The notes beneath the pieces were generated by a model. The model saw nothing but the letters and a program-made list of their open reading frames with translations. It ran no database searches and was not told where the DNA came from. Of a stretch of DNA of 64,000 bases, positions 17,072-25,385 are shown piece after piece. Each line of letters begins with the position of its first letter. Positions within the stretch are counted from its first letter, which is position 1. The position numbers were made by a program, and so were the translations under genes. The DNA comes from Deltaproteobacteria bacterium (GTDB taxonomy: Bacteria; Myxococcota; Kuafuiibacteriia; Kuafuiibacteriales; Kuafuiibacteriaceae): assembly GCA_016703535.1 (NCBI GenBank), contig JADJBV010000001.1, positions 4,888,001 to 4,952,000 of the forward strand, in the 5' to 3' direction.

Positions 17072-17443
17072 ATGCCCGCGGCCCCCGCCCGAATTTTCCA
17101 GGGCGAACTCTATTGGATCCACCCCGATGACGCGCCGGAGTTGGCGCCGACCGCCCCCCACCCCCACGTGATCGTCCAGGACGACGTCTTCAACCACTCA
17201 CGAATTGGCACGGTGGTGGTCTGCGCCTTGAGCTCCAACCTGCGACGCGCCAGCGAACCCGGGAACGTGCTGCTGGACGAAGGCGAAGGTGGTCTGCCAA
17301 AGCAGAGTGTGGTGGTGGTCTCCCAGGTCGCCTCGGTGCCGCGAACCCAGCTGGGCGAACGAATTGGTGCGCTCCAGCCCTCCCGAGTCGAGCAGATCTT
17401 GGACGGGCTGCGTTTTCAGCAGCGCTCCTTCTTCGGTGAATGA
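17072..17443 (+). CDS. MazF/PemK-like protein
   Basis: A 123-residue protein with the PemK/MazF layout: an N-terminal G-E-L-Y-W-I-HPDD strand, HPHVIVQDDVFN, GTVVVCALSS, NVLLDEG-GLPKQSVVVVSQVASV and LGERIGAL. MazF toxins are sequence-specific mRNA endonucleases. No antitoxin-like gene precedes it; the upstream neighbour is the unusual Hsp70, 7 bases away and presumably co-transcribed. It could be a domesticated or chromosomal solitary family member rather than an active toxin. The ATG is used as start. Confidence 0.75.
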   Translation: MPAAPARIFQGELYWIHPDDAPELAPTAPHPHVIVQDDVFNHSRIGTVVVCALSSNLRRASEPGNVLLDEGEGGLPKQSVVVVSQVASVPRTQLGERIGALQPSRVEQILDGLRFQQRSFFGE

Positions 17444-17449
17444 GGCGTT

Positions 17450-17570
17450 CGCGAGACGGAAGATCGCTTAGGAAACCAAAAAACCAGGAAGGGACAGTGC
17501 CAAAGGCCACCGCCTGCTCGCGGTCCGTTCCTGCATTCCTGCTTTCCTAAGCGGTTCACCCGCCGGCGCC
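17450..17570. repeat. Hairpin repeat, copy 1 of a tandem pair
   Basis: About 120 bases, repeated again 145 bases further on. The outer arms CGCTTAGGAAA (17465-17475) and TTTCCTAAGCG (17543-17553) are perfectly complementary. Inner arms CAGGAAGGGAC and GTCCGTTCCTG pair with one mismatch. It lies between the convergent mazF-like and crp-like genes, so it may work as a two-way terminator or be a small mobile palindromic element. Confidence 0.85.
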
Positions 17571-17593
17571 ACGCGCACTCACCTCAACCAGAC

Positions 17594-17715
17594 TCCGCGA
17601 ACGGAAAATCGCTTAGGAAACCAAAAAACCAGGAAGGGACAGTGCCAAAGGCCACCGCCTGCTCGCAGTCCCTTCCTGCATTCCTGCTTTCCTAAGCGGT
17701 TCACCCGCCGGCGCC
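17594..17715. repeat. Hairpin repeat, copy 2 of a tandem pair
   Basis: Nearly identical to copy 1, with outer arms at 17610-17620 and 17688-17698. Here the inner arms CAGGAAGGGAC and GTCCCTTCCTG are perfectly complementary, giving two stacked 11-bp stems separated by an internal loop. It ends six bases before the stop of the crp-like gene. Confidence 0.85.
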
Positions 17716-17720
17716 CGTGG

Positions 17721-18425
17721 TCACCCTTGGCCAGCGGCTTGGGCGAGGGCGGCGGCTTCACCGGCGAACTTGCGGGAGAGCAAGATCTCTCGGCCCCGCA
17801 TCTCGACGAAGCCGCGCTTTTGGAACTCGGACAAAACTCGGCTGACGGTCTCGCGGCTGGTGCCGATCATGGAGGCGATGTCCTGCTGGGTTGGGCGCTC
17901 CCGGATCAAGATGCCTTCCTCGACCTCTTCGCCGTCTTTTTTGGCGAGGTCGATCATGATGTGGGCGACCCGGCCGTAGACGTCGAGGGTGGCCAAGTTG
18001 CCGATGATCTCGTCGGCCCGGCGCAAGCGGCGTGAAAGTTCGGCCATCACGTTGAGCGCGGTCTTGGGGCTTTTGGTGATGTGTTCGGCGAAGACATCGC
18101 GCTTCAGGATCAACACCTGCGCGTCTTCCGCGGCGATCACGTTGGCCGAACGCGGCAGGTCGTCGAGCAGCGCCATCTCGCCGAAGAACTCGCCGGCCTT
18201 GAGGATGGTCAAGATGACCTCTCGGCCGTTGTCGCCGAAGATCACGACCTTCACGCGTCCTTTGGCGATGATGAAGAGGGAGTCGCCCGGCTCGTCTTGC
18301 GTGACGATGTGGGCATCCTTGACCACGTCTTTGGGGGTCAGCAGGCTCGCGATCCGATCCAGCTCGTCGCTCTCAACTTGGTGGAAGAGCGAGACCTTCT
18401 GGAGGAGCTCGGTGTAGGCCGTCAT
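17721..18425 (-). CDS. Crp/Fnr-family transcription regulator
   Basis: About 234 residues. The N-terminal cyclic-nucleotide-binding fold (about 10-125) contains GDSLFIIAKGRVKV, GREVILTILKAGEFFGEMALLDDLPRSANVIA. The C-terminal winged HTH (about 160-220) contains TQQDIASMIGTSRETVSRVLSEFQKRGFV. There are no Fe-S cysteines, so it is Crp-like rather than Fnr-like. The phosphate-binding cassette FGEMALLDDLPRSA resembles cAMP-binding sites; the ligand is unknown. It lies 33 bases downstream of dnaJ on the same strand. An in-frame TTG just before the ATG is ignored. Confidence 0.93.
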   Translation of the reverse strand: MTAYTELLQKVSLFHQVESDELDRIASLLTPKDVVKDAHIVTQDEPGDSLFIIAKGRVKVVIFGDNGREVILTILKAGEFFGEMALLDDLPRSANVIAAEDAQVLILKRDVFAEHITKSPKTALNVMAELSRRLRRADEIIGNLATLDVYGRVAHIMIDLAKKDGEEVEEGILIRERPTQQDIASMIGTSRETVSRVLSEFQKRGFVEMRGREILLSRKFAGEAAALAQAAGQG

Positions 18426-18458
18426 CAAACGGGGTTATCCCAAGCAACGGGATTGCGG

Positions 18459-19559
18459 TCAACCGTAGCGCTCGTGAAGATTCCGGCGATGGTCATCGAC
18501 CCGGGCCTGGGCGCCGGGCACCTCGTCGACCTCGGCGAAGCGCTCCAGCAGCTCCCGCTGGGCGTCGGTGAGGGTCGCGGGCACGTCGACGTGGATGCGT
18601 ACCCGTTGGTCTCCTCGTTCGCCGCCTTTGCCGGGCAGGCCTTTGCCCTTGAGCCGAAACACCCGGCCGGTTTGGGAGCCGGGCGGGATCCGCATCCGCA
18701 CCTTGCCCTCGAGGGTCGGGATCTCGATCTGGGCGCCGAGGGCGGCCTCCACGAAGGTCACCGGGATCTCGGTGACCACGTCCAAACCTTCGCGGGTGAA
18801 GAGCGGATCGGGGCGGATCTCGACCACCACGTAGAGGTCGCCCGGGGGGCCGCCGTTGGTCGCTTGGCCCTCCCCGGCCAAACGGAGGCGCGCCCCGTGT
18901 TCCAGGCCCGGCGGGATCGGCACCGCCAAGGTCCGCTCGATCGACTCGGTGCCCGCGCCACGGCACCCCGGGCAGTCCCTTGGGCTGCGGCGGCCACTTC
19001 CTTGGCAGTTGCCGCAACGTTCACTGCGGTCGAAGAAGCCCTGTTGGACCCGGACGGTGCCGCTGCCGTGGCAGTCTTCGCAGATCCGCACCGCCGATCC
19101 GGGCCGGGAACCGGTGCCCAAACAGACGCGACAACGGGCCACGCCAGGCACTGAGATCTGCGCTTCGGTGCCGAGGGCCGCCTCCTCGAAGCTGATCTCC
19201 AAGCGATAACGAAAGTCGGAGCCGCGGCCGGCTTCGGAGCGAGCCCGGGGAGGTGTACGCGACGGCGGTTCGGGGCGACGATTTTGGACCTTGCGGGTGC
19301 CAAAAAGATCGTCGAGCACGTCTTCGGCGCTCTCCTTGGAGCCCCCTCCCCTGCGGTGCGCGTCGTATTCGGCCCGTAGGTCGGCGTCGCCGAGCACTCG
19401 GTAGGCTTCGGCGGCGTCCTTGAACTTGGACTCGGCCTCGGCGTCGCCCGGGTTCTTGTCGGGGTGGTACTTGCGAGCCAAGGCCCGGTAGGCCTGCTTG
19501 ATCTCGGGTTGGGCGGCGTCCTCTTGGACCCCCAACACCGCGTAGAAATCGTCGGCCAT
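18459..19559 (-). CDS. dnaJ: DnaJ chaperone
   Basis: A 366-residue type I DnaJ. The J domain (1-70) carries the HPD motif in ALARKYHPDKNPGD. A low-complexity Arg/Pro-rich linker replaces the usual G/F region. Four zinc-binding CXXCXGXG units follow (CRVCLGTG, CEDCHGSG, CGNCQGSG, CPGCRGAG), then the C-terminal peptide-binding domain (GDLYVVVEIRPDPLFTREG) and a short tail. It stimulates Hsp70 ATPase. The longer open frame upstream of the chosen ATG is noncoding. Whether it serves the unusual Hsp70 nearby or a standard DnaK elsewhere is unknown. Confidence 0.94.
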   Translation of the reverse strand: MADDFYAVLGVQEDAAQPEIKQAYRALARKYHPDKNPGDAEAESKFKDAAEAYRVLGDADLRAEYDAHRRGGGSKESAEDVLDDLFGTRKVQNRRPEPPSRTPPRARSEAGRGSDFRYRLEISFEEAALGTEAQISVPGVARCRVCLGTGSRPGSAVRICEDCHGSGTVRVQQGFFDRSERCGNCQGSGRRSPRDCPGCRGAGTESIERTLAVPIPPGLEHGARLRLAGEGQATNGGPPGDLYVVVEIRPDPLFTREGLDVVTEIPVTFVEAALGAQIEIPTLEGKVRMRIPPGSQTGRVFRLKGKGLPGKGGERGDQRVRIHVDVPATLTDAQRELLERFAEVDEVPGAQARVDDHRRNLHERYG

Positions 19560-19751
19560 GCGCGAGCACCGGATGGTCGCGGTGGACCCGGCCAAAGGCA
19601 AGCCCAAGGGCCGGCTCGAACGCCTACCACCTCCAACCACATCGACCCGAACGACGCGCCGGCGCTGACTCCACTCGAAGCCCCTGGCCGCGAGGGGGCC
19701 ACGTCCCATTGAGGACCTTGGTCGGAACATGTCGACAGCGAAGGAGCCGGG

Positions 19752-19757
19752 TACTAT
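19752..19757 (+). promoter_or_regulatory. Candidate -10 hexamer TACTAT
   Basis: TACTAT ends 9 bases before the GTG start at 19767, which fits a transcript beginning at or near the start codon. Confidence 0.35.
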
Positions 19758-19766
19758 GCGCGAGCC

Positions 19767-20741
19767 GTGCGCCCGCTCCACCTGACCCCGCTCCCTCTGC
19801 TGCTCCTCTTGGTGGCCTGCGGCTCGACGGATCGGGATTCGGTCCGTTTCCTGCCTTCTCGTGCCGACGCCTCGATCGACGCCGGGACCTTCGACGGCGG
19901 CGGCCTCGACGCTCAGGGGTTTGACGTCGGCCCCTTCGACGGCGGGCGAGACGCTGGCACCCTCGATCTGGGCCCGGTCCCCGACACGGGCACGGGCACC
20001 CCCGACACGGGCACGGGCACCCCCGACAGCGGCACCGGCACCCCCGACAGCGGCACGGGCACCCCCGACTCAGGCGCCTGCAACGCGCCCCGCCCCACCG
20101 AAGCTTCGGATCAAGCGTGCCGCAACGGCCTCGACGACGACGGCGACGGCTTCACCGACTGCCTCGATCCCTCCTGCAATCGCCACCCGGCGGTCACTGC
20201 TTGCCGCGAGGTGACCTGCACCGACGCCATCGACAACAACAACAACGGCTTCACCGATTGTGACGATCGGGATTGCTACAACGACTCGGCGTGTGGCGCC
20301 GCCCAAGAAGTTGGCCCGGAGTGCAACAACTTGGTGGATGACGACGGCGACGGCGACCTCGATTGCCGTGACGACTCTTGCCAGCTGACCTTCCCGGGCT
20401 GCGTGGAGAGCGCCTGCACCGACGGCATCGACAACAACGGCAACGGCTTCCTCGACTGCGCCGATCGAGACTGCCAACACGCCGGCCTTTGTCCCGGCAC
20501 CGAAACCACCTTGGCCGAGTGCACCGACGGCCTCGACAACGACAACGATGGCTTCACCGACTGCCGCGACATCGGCTGCCAACGATCGCCCTTGGTCACC
20601 TTCTGCGAAGGCACCTCCGAGACCTGCTCCGACGGCCTGGACAACGACTGCAACGGCTTCACCGACTGTGACGATCTCGCCTGCCGCCGTTGCACCGGCA
20701 CCAACCCGGGTTCGGTCAACGTTTGCCAACGTTGCCCTTGA
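19767..20741 (+). CDS. Lipoprotein with Asp/Cys calcium-type repeats
   Basis: A 324-residue protein with a GTG start and lipoprotein signal LPLLLLLVACGS. A Gly/Asp/Thr/Pro spacer contains five tandem TGTGTPDS-type units (roughly 19983-20075). Six repeats of the form DGLDNDNDGFTDCRDIGC follow, each an Asp-rich loop with paired cysteines, like the MopE/thrombospondin-3-type metal-binding repeats common in myxobacterial surface proteins. Probably a Ca-stabilised rod on the cell surface (inference). An ATG at 19756 is out of frame. It converges on trmH with a 12-base gap. Confidence 0.85.
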   Translation: MRPLHLTPLPLLLLLVACGSTDRDSVRFLPSRADASIDAGTFDGGGLDAQGFDVGPFDGGRDAGTLDLGPVPDTGTGTPDTGTGTPDSGTGTPDSGTGTPDSGACNAPRPTEASDQACRNGLDDDGDGFTDCLDPSCNRHPAVTACREVTCTDAIDNNNNGFTDCDDRDCYNDSACGAAQEVGPECNNLVDDDGDGDLDCRDDSCQLTFPGCVESACTDGIDNNGNGFLDCADRDCQHAGLCPGTETTLAECTDGLDNDNDGFTDCRDIGCQRSPLVTFCEGTSETCSDGLDNDCNGFTDCDDLACRRCTGTNPGSVNVCQRCP

Positions 20742-20753
20742 GCGCCGTCCCGA

Positions 20754-21539
20754 TCAGGGGCCGACCTCGGGGGGCATCGGGTCCTTGGCGGCGAAGCGCT
20801 TCTCTTCGAAGTGCAAGTCCTCTTGCAGCATGGCCGGCATCGGTAGGCCGGCTCGCGCCAAAAGTTCGGGAGCGGCCCGCACCGACAAGGCGTACCAAGT
20901 GGCCCGCAGTCGCGTGACGTCGTCGGCGTCCAGCTCCAAAGGGGCGGCCCCGCGCCTCAAGCGTTGCATGACGTCGTACATGGAGATGGCGGCGGCGACC
21001 GACAGGTTGAAGCTCTCGACGAAGCCGGACATGGGGATGGCGTAGGCTTGATCGACGGCGGCCAAGGCTTCCGGCGAAAGGCCGGCGTGTTCGTTGCCGA
21101 AGACCAAGGCCAAAGGGCGATCGAGGGGCAGGTCTTCGAGGCGCACCGTGTCACCGCGAAGGGCAGCGCCCGCCACCCGATACCCCCGAGCCTTGAGCCC
21201 GGTGGCGACGGTGGCGATGTCCGGCGACTTCACCAGGTCGATCCACTTGTGGCTGCCCAAGCTGACCCGCTTGCTGACCTTGAAGCCCACGGTCCGGGGC
21301 GCGTAGTGGACCTCCAAAACCCCGAGGGCCTCGGCGGTCCGGAGGACGGCGGCGCTGTTGTGTTCGTCGAACACGTCCTCCAGCACCACGATCAGGCGGC
21401 GGGTTCGGGCGGCCAGGGCGGCCTCGAGCCGGGCCTGCCGGGCCTCGGACAAATAAGGCTGAAGTACCGCGAGGATCCGGGAGGCCTGCTCCAGGCTGAG
21501 GGCCCGGTGGGGGGTCGGCGCTAGGACCTTTCCCGACAC
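20754..21539 (-). CDS. trmH: SpoU-class tRNA/rRNA 2'-O-methyltransferase (TrmH-like)
   Basis: About 261 residues from a GTG. The SPOUT knot motifs are present: motif 1 EDVFDEHNSAAVLRTAEALGVLEVHYA, motif 2 LALVFGNEHAGLS and motif 3 IPMSGFVESFNLSVAAAISMYD. The EDV--HN-A-LRTA pattern is closest to tRNA Gm18 methyltransferase TrmH, though an rRNA target is possible. A C-terminal extension of about 60 residues (WYALSVRAAPELLARAGLP onward) follows the catalytic core. The longer open frame upstream overlaps the divergent gene and is noncoding. Confidence 0.88.
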   Translation of the reverse strand: MSGKVLAPTPHRALSLEQASRILAVLQPYLSEARQARLEAALAARTRRLIVVLEDVFDEHNSAAVLRTAEALGVLEVHYAPRTVGFKVSKRVSLGSHKWIDLVKSPDIATVATGLKARGYRVAGAALRGDTVRLEDLPLDRPLALVFGNEHAGLSPEALAAVDQAYAIPMSGFVESFNLSVAAAISMYDVMQRLRRGAAPLELDADDVTRLRATWYALSVRAAPELLARAGLPMPAMLQEDLHFEEKRFAAKDPMPPEVGP

Positions 21540-21654
21540 CGTCCCACCCTGCCAGCGCCGGCCGGCGTGGTCCAGCCTTCTCCTGTGGCGACCGCACCCC
21601 ACCGACGACCAGCCGAGGGCCAGTTGCGACCCGATCCCGCAGGATGTCCGCGTG

Positions 21655-22257
21655 ATGTTCCCCACGTTGCTTCGTCGAGTGGCCCTCGTCGCGTTGTTGG
21701 CGGGTGGCCCGATCGCTCTGTTTTCGGTCCCGGCCGAGGCCGCACCTTCTTTGTGCAAGAAGAAGAAGGCGAAAAAGAAGAAGGCCGCCGGTGAGGTCGC
21801 CGAGGCCAAGATCACCTCCAAGACGATCAAGGCTTGGCAGGTCGAAGGCCTCTCGGACGACGAGATCATCGAACGCTGCAACCAAGCCGGCTACCAGCCG
21901 AACGCCAAGGGCATCAAGGGCATGAAGAAGGCCAAAGTGCGGCCGTCGATCATCGCCGCCCTCACCGGCAACACGCCGGCGCCTGCGGCCGAAGAAGAGG
22001 TCGCCAAGCCCGAGCCGAAGCGGATCGACATCAGCAAGACCATCGATCCCAGCGAGATCGACTTCGACTCGGTGGCCCCGCCCGCCGGGACTCCGGCGGC
22101 CGCGACCTTCGCAAAAAAACCGGCGGCCAAGGAGGCCCCCAAGGTCGCCGAAAAGAAGGCCGAGGAGCCCAAGGCCACCTTCATCCCCAAGCCCCAGGCG
22201 ACCGCCGCCGCCGACGCGCCCAAGCCGAAGCGCGTGGTCTACACCGCCGCCAACTGA
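21655..22257 (+). CDS. Secreted Lys/Ala-rich protein of unknown function
   Basis: A 200-residue protein with signal peptide (LLRRVALVALLAGGPIALFSVPAEA) and a Lys-rich stretch CKKKKAKKKKAAG. A small folded segment (KTIKAWQVEGLSDDEIIERCNQAGYQP with KVRPSIIAALTG) resembles a short helical DNA/peptide-binding hairpin. The rest is a Pro/Ala/Lys-rich low-complexity tail with an ISKTIDPSEIDFDSVAPP motif. I do not recognise it. It is divergent from trmH and 77 bases upstream of queF. Confidence 0.75.
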   Translation: MFPTLLRRVALVALLAGGPIALFSVPAEAAPSLCKKKKAKKKKAAGEVAEAKITSKTIKAWQVEGLSDDEIIERCNQAGYQPNAKGIKGMKKAKVRPSIIAALTGNTPAPAAEEEVAKPEPKRIDISKTIDPSEIDFDSVAPPAGTPAAATFAKKPAAKEAPKVAEKKAEEPKATFIPKPQATAAADAPKPKRVVYTAAN

Positions 22258-22334
22258 TTCTCCGCGGACGATCTGCCCGCGCCGCCCCGCCTCTGTCGTT
22301 GCTTCATCGAGCGCCCCGGCCTAAGAGCTGGCCG

Positions 22335-22688
22335 GTGAGCACTCAGCCTTCGAAGGCCCTCGACACCTTCCCCAACCCCGCCGCGGAGCGCGACTACGAG
22401 ATCGCCTTCGATTGCCCCGAGTTCACCTGCTTGTGCCCCAAGACGGGCCAGCCCGACTTCGCGACCATCCGCATCCGTTATGTCCCGGATCAGCTCTGCG
22501 TCGAGCTCAAGTCGCTGAAGTTGTACCTGTGGTCCTTCCGGGATGAAGGCCACTTCCACGAGGCCGTCACCAACCGGATCTTCGACGACCTGATGAAGGC
22601 CATCGGCCCTCGGAAGCTGAGCGTCGAAGGCGACTTTTGGGTCCGGGGTGGGATCCACACGGTGGTGACCGTCCGCCACCCTCACTGA
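22335..22688 (+). CDS. queF: NADPH-dependent 7-cyano-7-deazaguanine reductase QueF
   Basis: A 117-residue type I QueF reading from a GTG. It carries the nucleophilic Cys in TCLCPKTGQPDFATIRI and the QueF substrate motif ELKSLKLYLWSFRDEGHFHE. It reduces preQ0 to preQ1 in queuosine synthesis. Other que genes are not in the window. It ends 4 bases before the stop of a convergent gene. The GTG has no obvious ribosome binding site; a shorter start is not available without losing conserved sequence. Confidence 0.95.
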   Translation: MSTQPSKALDTFPNPAAERDYEIAFDCPEFTCLCPKTGQPDFATIRIRYVPDQLCVELKSLKLYLWSFRDEGHFHEAVTNRIFDDLMKAIGPRKLSVEGDFWVRGGIHTVVTVRHPH

Positions 22689-22692
22689 ACGA

Positions 22693-24195
22693 TCAGAAGC
22701 CCACTCGGCCTTCGAGGGTCAGGCCAAAGCCGAGGGCGAACGTGGGGTCCCCGCCTTCGATCCCGCGGAGCCGATCGTAGGTCTCGAGGCCGTTGGGCGT
22801 GACCTCACCTTCGTAGATCAAGGCCGGTCGGCCCCAAAAGGTGAGGTGGGCCATGGCCTCGGCCCGCACCTCGAGCCCCAAATGTTCGCCGTGCAAGAAG
22901 GCGTGGCGAAGGCCAAGGCCCGGGGCCACCACCCAACCTCCGGCCGGCGCGGCGATCCGAAAGCCCGCCCGGTGGGGACAGAGATGATCGAGGCAAGTCG
23001 CGGGCACGTCCGGGCTATCGAACTTGAAGGGCTCGAGGAGCCGCCCCGCCGACAAGCTGAAGTAGGGACGCCAGGCCCAATCGGCGAAGGCGTACCGGAG
23101 GCCCGCCATCAAGTGGAGCGACCCGACGTCCCCACTATAGGACGACCCTTCGGTGGAGAAGTGGGTGAGGGTGTCGACCTGCCCGGGTCCGAGCCGCTGC
23201 TCGAGGGCCCGGTCATCGAGGGAGCCACCACCAAAGCCGACGGTGAATAACACCTCGATGCGGCGACCAAGGTCCAAGGCCATGGTGGCGACCAGCAAGC
23301 CGGTCGTCTCTCGAGGGAGCGCGCCGGCCGGATCGCCGACCGGCAACAACACCCAGCTCCCCATGGCCAGCGACACGCCCCACCGATCCGGGGCGTCGTA
23401 GTGTTGCATCTGGAACTGGGCCTTGAGCTCTGGATCTTCCTCGGGCAGCGGAGCCCCCAGATTGAGGAAGGCGAGCGCCAATCGTGCACCTCCCAGTCGA
23501 TGGAGTCTGGCGGCGATCACCTCGCGCCCGGGAGGTGGTGACCATTCCCGGGAACCGACCCGCACCAGGCCAGGCGTAACCAGGCCAAGCTCGGGATCGG
23601 CCCGAAGATCCGGGACCGAACTCACCGCCAACAGGATCGCCGCGAGGCTCTTCCGGGTGGAAGTCGAGAGTCCGGGACGCAGCCGCCGCCCGGACCCTGC
23701 GGAAAGCCGGCCCAACTCTTCACCGGTCGAGCTGCTCTTCGCGATCCAGGGATCGGTGGAGCCCCGCTCGAGCTGAACCGAGCTGGTCTTGGTCAAGGCC
23801 CACCCTCGATAGGGCGCACCGACGGACGCGGTGACGGCGAGGGCGATCACCGACTCGGTCGAGGTGTTGGTATGGCCAACGCAAGCGATCCGAAAGGGCC
23901 ACGGAGTGTTGGCCCGATAGGCCGATTCACACTCCAGCTCCAACGCCCGACCTCGAGGATCCAAGATCCGACTCGGCTGCCGGACGACGATCTCACTTCG
24001 ATCCGAGGTGTGATCACGGAGGCCGCGCCTCTGCCATCGCTGCAGATCTTCGATGGGCAGATCCGCTCGGCGCGCCGCTTCGGGGGACCGCATGGGGTAC
24101 GGGGCAACGGCCAGGCCAAGAGCGACGCCGAGCCAACCCAAAAACACGAACCGGGACCTACAACGGCGCCACCCTCGGCGCCAGCGGCCCACCAA
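22693..24195 (-). CDS. Envelope protein of unknown function, probable outer-membrane barrel at C-terminus
   Basis: About 500 residues from TTG (a GTG at 24192 is equally possible). A twin-Arg-rich N-region and hydrophobic segment (FVFLGWLGVALGLAVA) form a likely signal peptide. Residues 60-200 contain beta-strands typical of a lipid- or sugar-binding fold. From about 270, amphipathic strands (GVSLAMGSWVLLPVG, RRIEVLFTVGFGGG, SLHLMAGLRYAFADWAWRPYFSLSAGRLLE, GWVVAPGLGLRHAFL, PTFALGFGLTLEGRVGF) end in aromatic Phe, like an outer-membrane barrel. Family not recognised. The start is 11 bases from the divergent gene. Confidence 0.7.
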   Translation of the reverse strand: MVGRWRRGWRRCRSRFVFLGWLGVALGLAVAPYPMRSPEAARRADLPIEDLQRWQRRGLRDHTSDRSEIVVRQPSRILDPRGRALELECESAYRANTPWPFRIACVGHTNTSTESVIALAVTASVGAPYRGWALTKTSSVQLERGSTDPWIAKSSSTGEELGRLSAGSGRRLRPGLSTSTRKSLAAILLAVSSVPDLRADPELGLVTPGLVRVGSREWSPPPGREVIAARLHRLGGARLALAFLNLGAPLPEEDPELKAQFQMQHYDAPDRWGVSLAMGSWVLLPVGDPAGALPRETTGLLVATMALDLGRRIEVLFTVGFGGGSLDDRALEQRLGPGQVDTLTHFSTEGSSYSGDVGSLHLMAGLRYAFADWAWRPYFSLSAGRLLEPFKFDSPDVPATCLDHLCPHRAGFRIAAPAGGWVVAPGLGLRHAFLHGEHLGLEVRAEAMAHLTFWGRPALIYEGEVTPNGLETYDRLRGIEGGDPTFALGFGLTLEGRVGF

Positions 24196-24206
24196 GCCCC
24201 CCTTGC

Positions 24207-24845
24207 ATGTTCGAGCGTTCCGTCGTTGGCTCGGGCCGGGTGGAACCGAGCTTGATCACGCGCCGCCGTCTCGGGCCCACGGTCGGGTCGGTGATCATCG
24301 TGGGGCTCTTGTTTGGGGCCTGCGGAGAGGACGAACAGGCGCCGCCCCCCGACGTCTTGCCCAAAGAAGGTGCCCCCCTGGGCTACGGCCGGGGCGGTCA
24401 AGCCTACGACGTCCGACGCCAGCGGCTGGTGTACTTCGGCGGGTACCACCCGAGCGGGAGCGTTGGTGGCGGGGTCACCGCTTACGGCGCCACTTGGGAG
24501 TGGGACGGATCGGTTTGGGCTCAAGTCGCCGACGCCGGACCGAGCCCTCGGTACGACGTGGCAATGGCCTACGACGCCGTGCGTGGGGTCGTCGTGCTCC
24601 ACGGTGGCTTCGGCGCTTGTGGCACGGAGGGCTTCAGCTGTTGCAACGACACCTGGGAGTGGAACGGCGTGGCTTGGCGCCCGATCGACGGGCCCGGACC
24701 TGGCCCGCGACACAGCGCCAACCTGAGCTTCGATCCCCAAACCCGCACCCTCCTGTTGTTCGGCGGCGATCCCTGCGGGGAGGGCTCGCCCAACCGGAGC
24801 TTGTGGCGCTTCGACGGGCAAAATTGGTCCGAGGTGGGGCCATGA
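24207..24845 (+). CDS. Kelch-repeat-like lipoprotein 1
   Basis: A 212-residue lipoprotein (signal TVGSVIIVGLLFGACGE). Kelch-type blades recur: GRGGQAYDVRRQRLVYFGGYH, ATWEWDGSVWAQVADAGPSPRYDVAMAYD, VVLHGGFGA, NDTWEWNGVAWRPIDGPGPGPRHSANLSFD, LLLFGG. About four blades are present, fewer than a full propeller. It overlaps the next gene by 4 bases (ATGA), so the two halves may build one propeller or a dimer (inference). The signal peptide would be shorter with a TTG at 24252. Confidence 0.75.
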   Translation: MFERSVVGSGRVEPSLITRRRLGPTVGSVIIVGLLFGACGEDEQAPPPDVLPKEGAPLGYGRGGQAYDVRRQRLVYFGGYHPSGSVGGGVTAYGATWEWDGSVWAQVADAGPSPRYDVAMAYDAVRGVVVLHGGFGACGTEGFSCCNDTWEWNGVAWRPIDGPGPGPRHSANLSFDPQTRTLLLFGGDPCGEGSPNRSLWRFDGQNWSEVGP

Positions 24846-25384
24846 GGTGGGCGGCGATCGTCGTGTTGTGGTTGTCAGGCTGTTTCCTCGGCCTCGAAGA
24901 TCAGCCACCCGTTGGGCCACCGGGCCCCGCCGCGCTGATCGAGTCGGCTCAGGCCTACGATCCGATCCGCGGGCGACTGGTGGTCCAAGGAGGCCGTGAA
25001 CCCGAGGCCAATGAGGTCCGCTCGGCGACCTGGGAACACGACGGACAACGTTGGGTGTTGACCGATCCGATCGGCCCCGGTCCCCGACGGCTCGCGGCGA
25101 TGGTCCACTTCCCCGAGCTTGGCGCGATCGTCCTCTACGGCGGCAGCGACGCGGACAACGATCAAGCGGAGTGCAACGAGACCTGGACCTACGATGGCGC
25201 CAAGTGGCGTCGGCTGGATCTCGACGGTCCGGGATGCCGTCGCGGGCACAACCTGAGCTACGACCCCGACGGAAAACGAGTCCTCCTTTTTGGGGGTCTG
25301 GACTTTTGTGGTGACGGTCGCTGTCAGGAGACCTGGGCCTTCGATGGCCAAGCCTGGACCTTGTTGGCGCGTCCCGGTGAGTGA
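24842..25384 (+). CDS. Kelch-repeat-like lipoprotein 2
   Basis: A 180-residue lipoprotein (MRWAAIVVLWLSGCF) whose ATG overlaps the preceding stop. Kelch-type units again: ESAQAYDPIRGRLVVQGGR, ATWEHDGQRWVLTDPIGPGPRRLAAMVHFPELGAIVLYGG, ETWTYDGAKWRRLDLDGPGCRRGHNLSYD, VLLFGGLD, ETWAFDGQAW. It is a clear paralogue of the upstream protein, coupled in translation. Function unknown; surface adhesion is a guess. It ends beside a convergent peptidoglycan-hydrolase gene. Confidence 0.78.
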   Translation: MRWAAIVVLWLSGCFLGLEDQPPVGPPGPAALIESAQAYDPIRGRLVVQGGREPEANEVRSATWEHDGQRWVLTDPIGPGPRRLAAMVHFPELGAIVLYGGSDADNDQAECNETWTYDGAKWRRLDLDGPGCRRGHNLSYDPDGKRVLLFGGLDFCGDGRCQETWAFDGQAWTLLARPGE

Positions 25385-25385
25385 A

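Noticed and set aside
17450..17715. CRISPR-like array
   Set aside because: Only two long units, each internally palindromic, with no short regular spacers and no cas genes.
19756..19766. ATG at 19756 as start of the Ca-repeat lipoprotein
   Set aside because: Out of frame with the lipoprotein; the GTG at 19767 gives a standard lipobox.
19983..20075. 18-base tandem repeats as a regulatory or mobile element
   Set aside because: They encode the TGTGTPDS linker of the lipoprotein and are explained by protein repeats.
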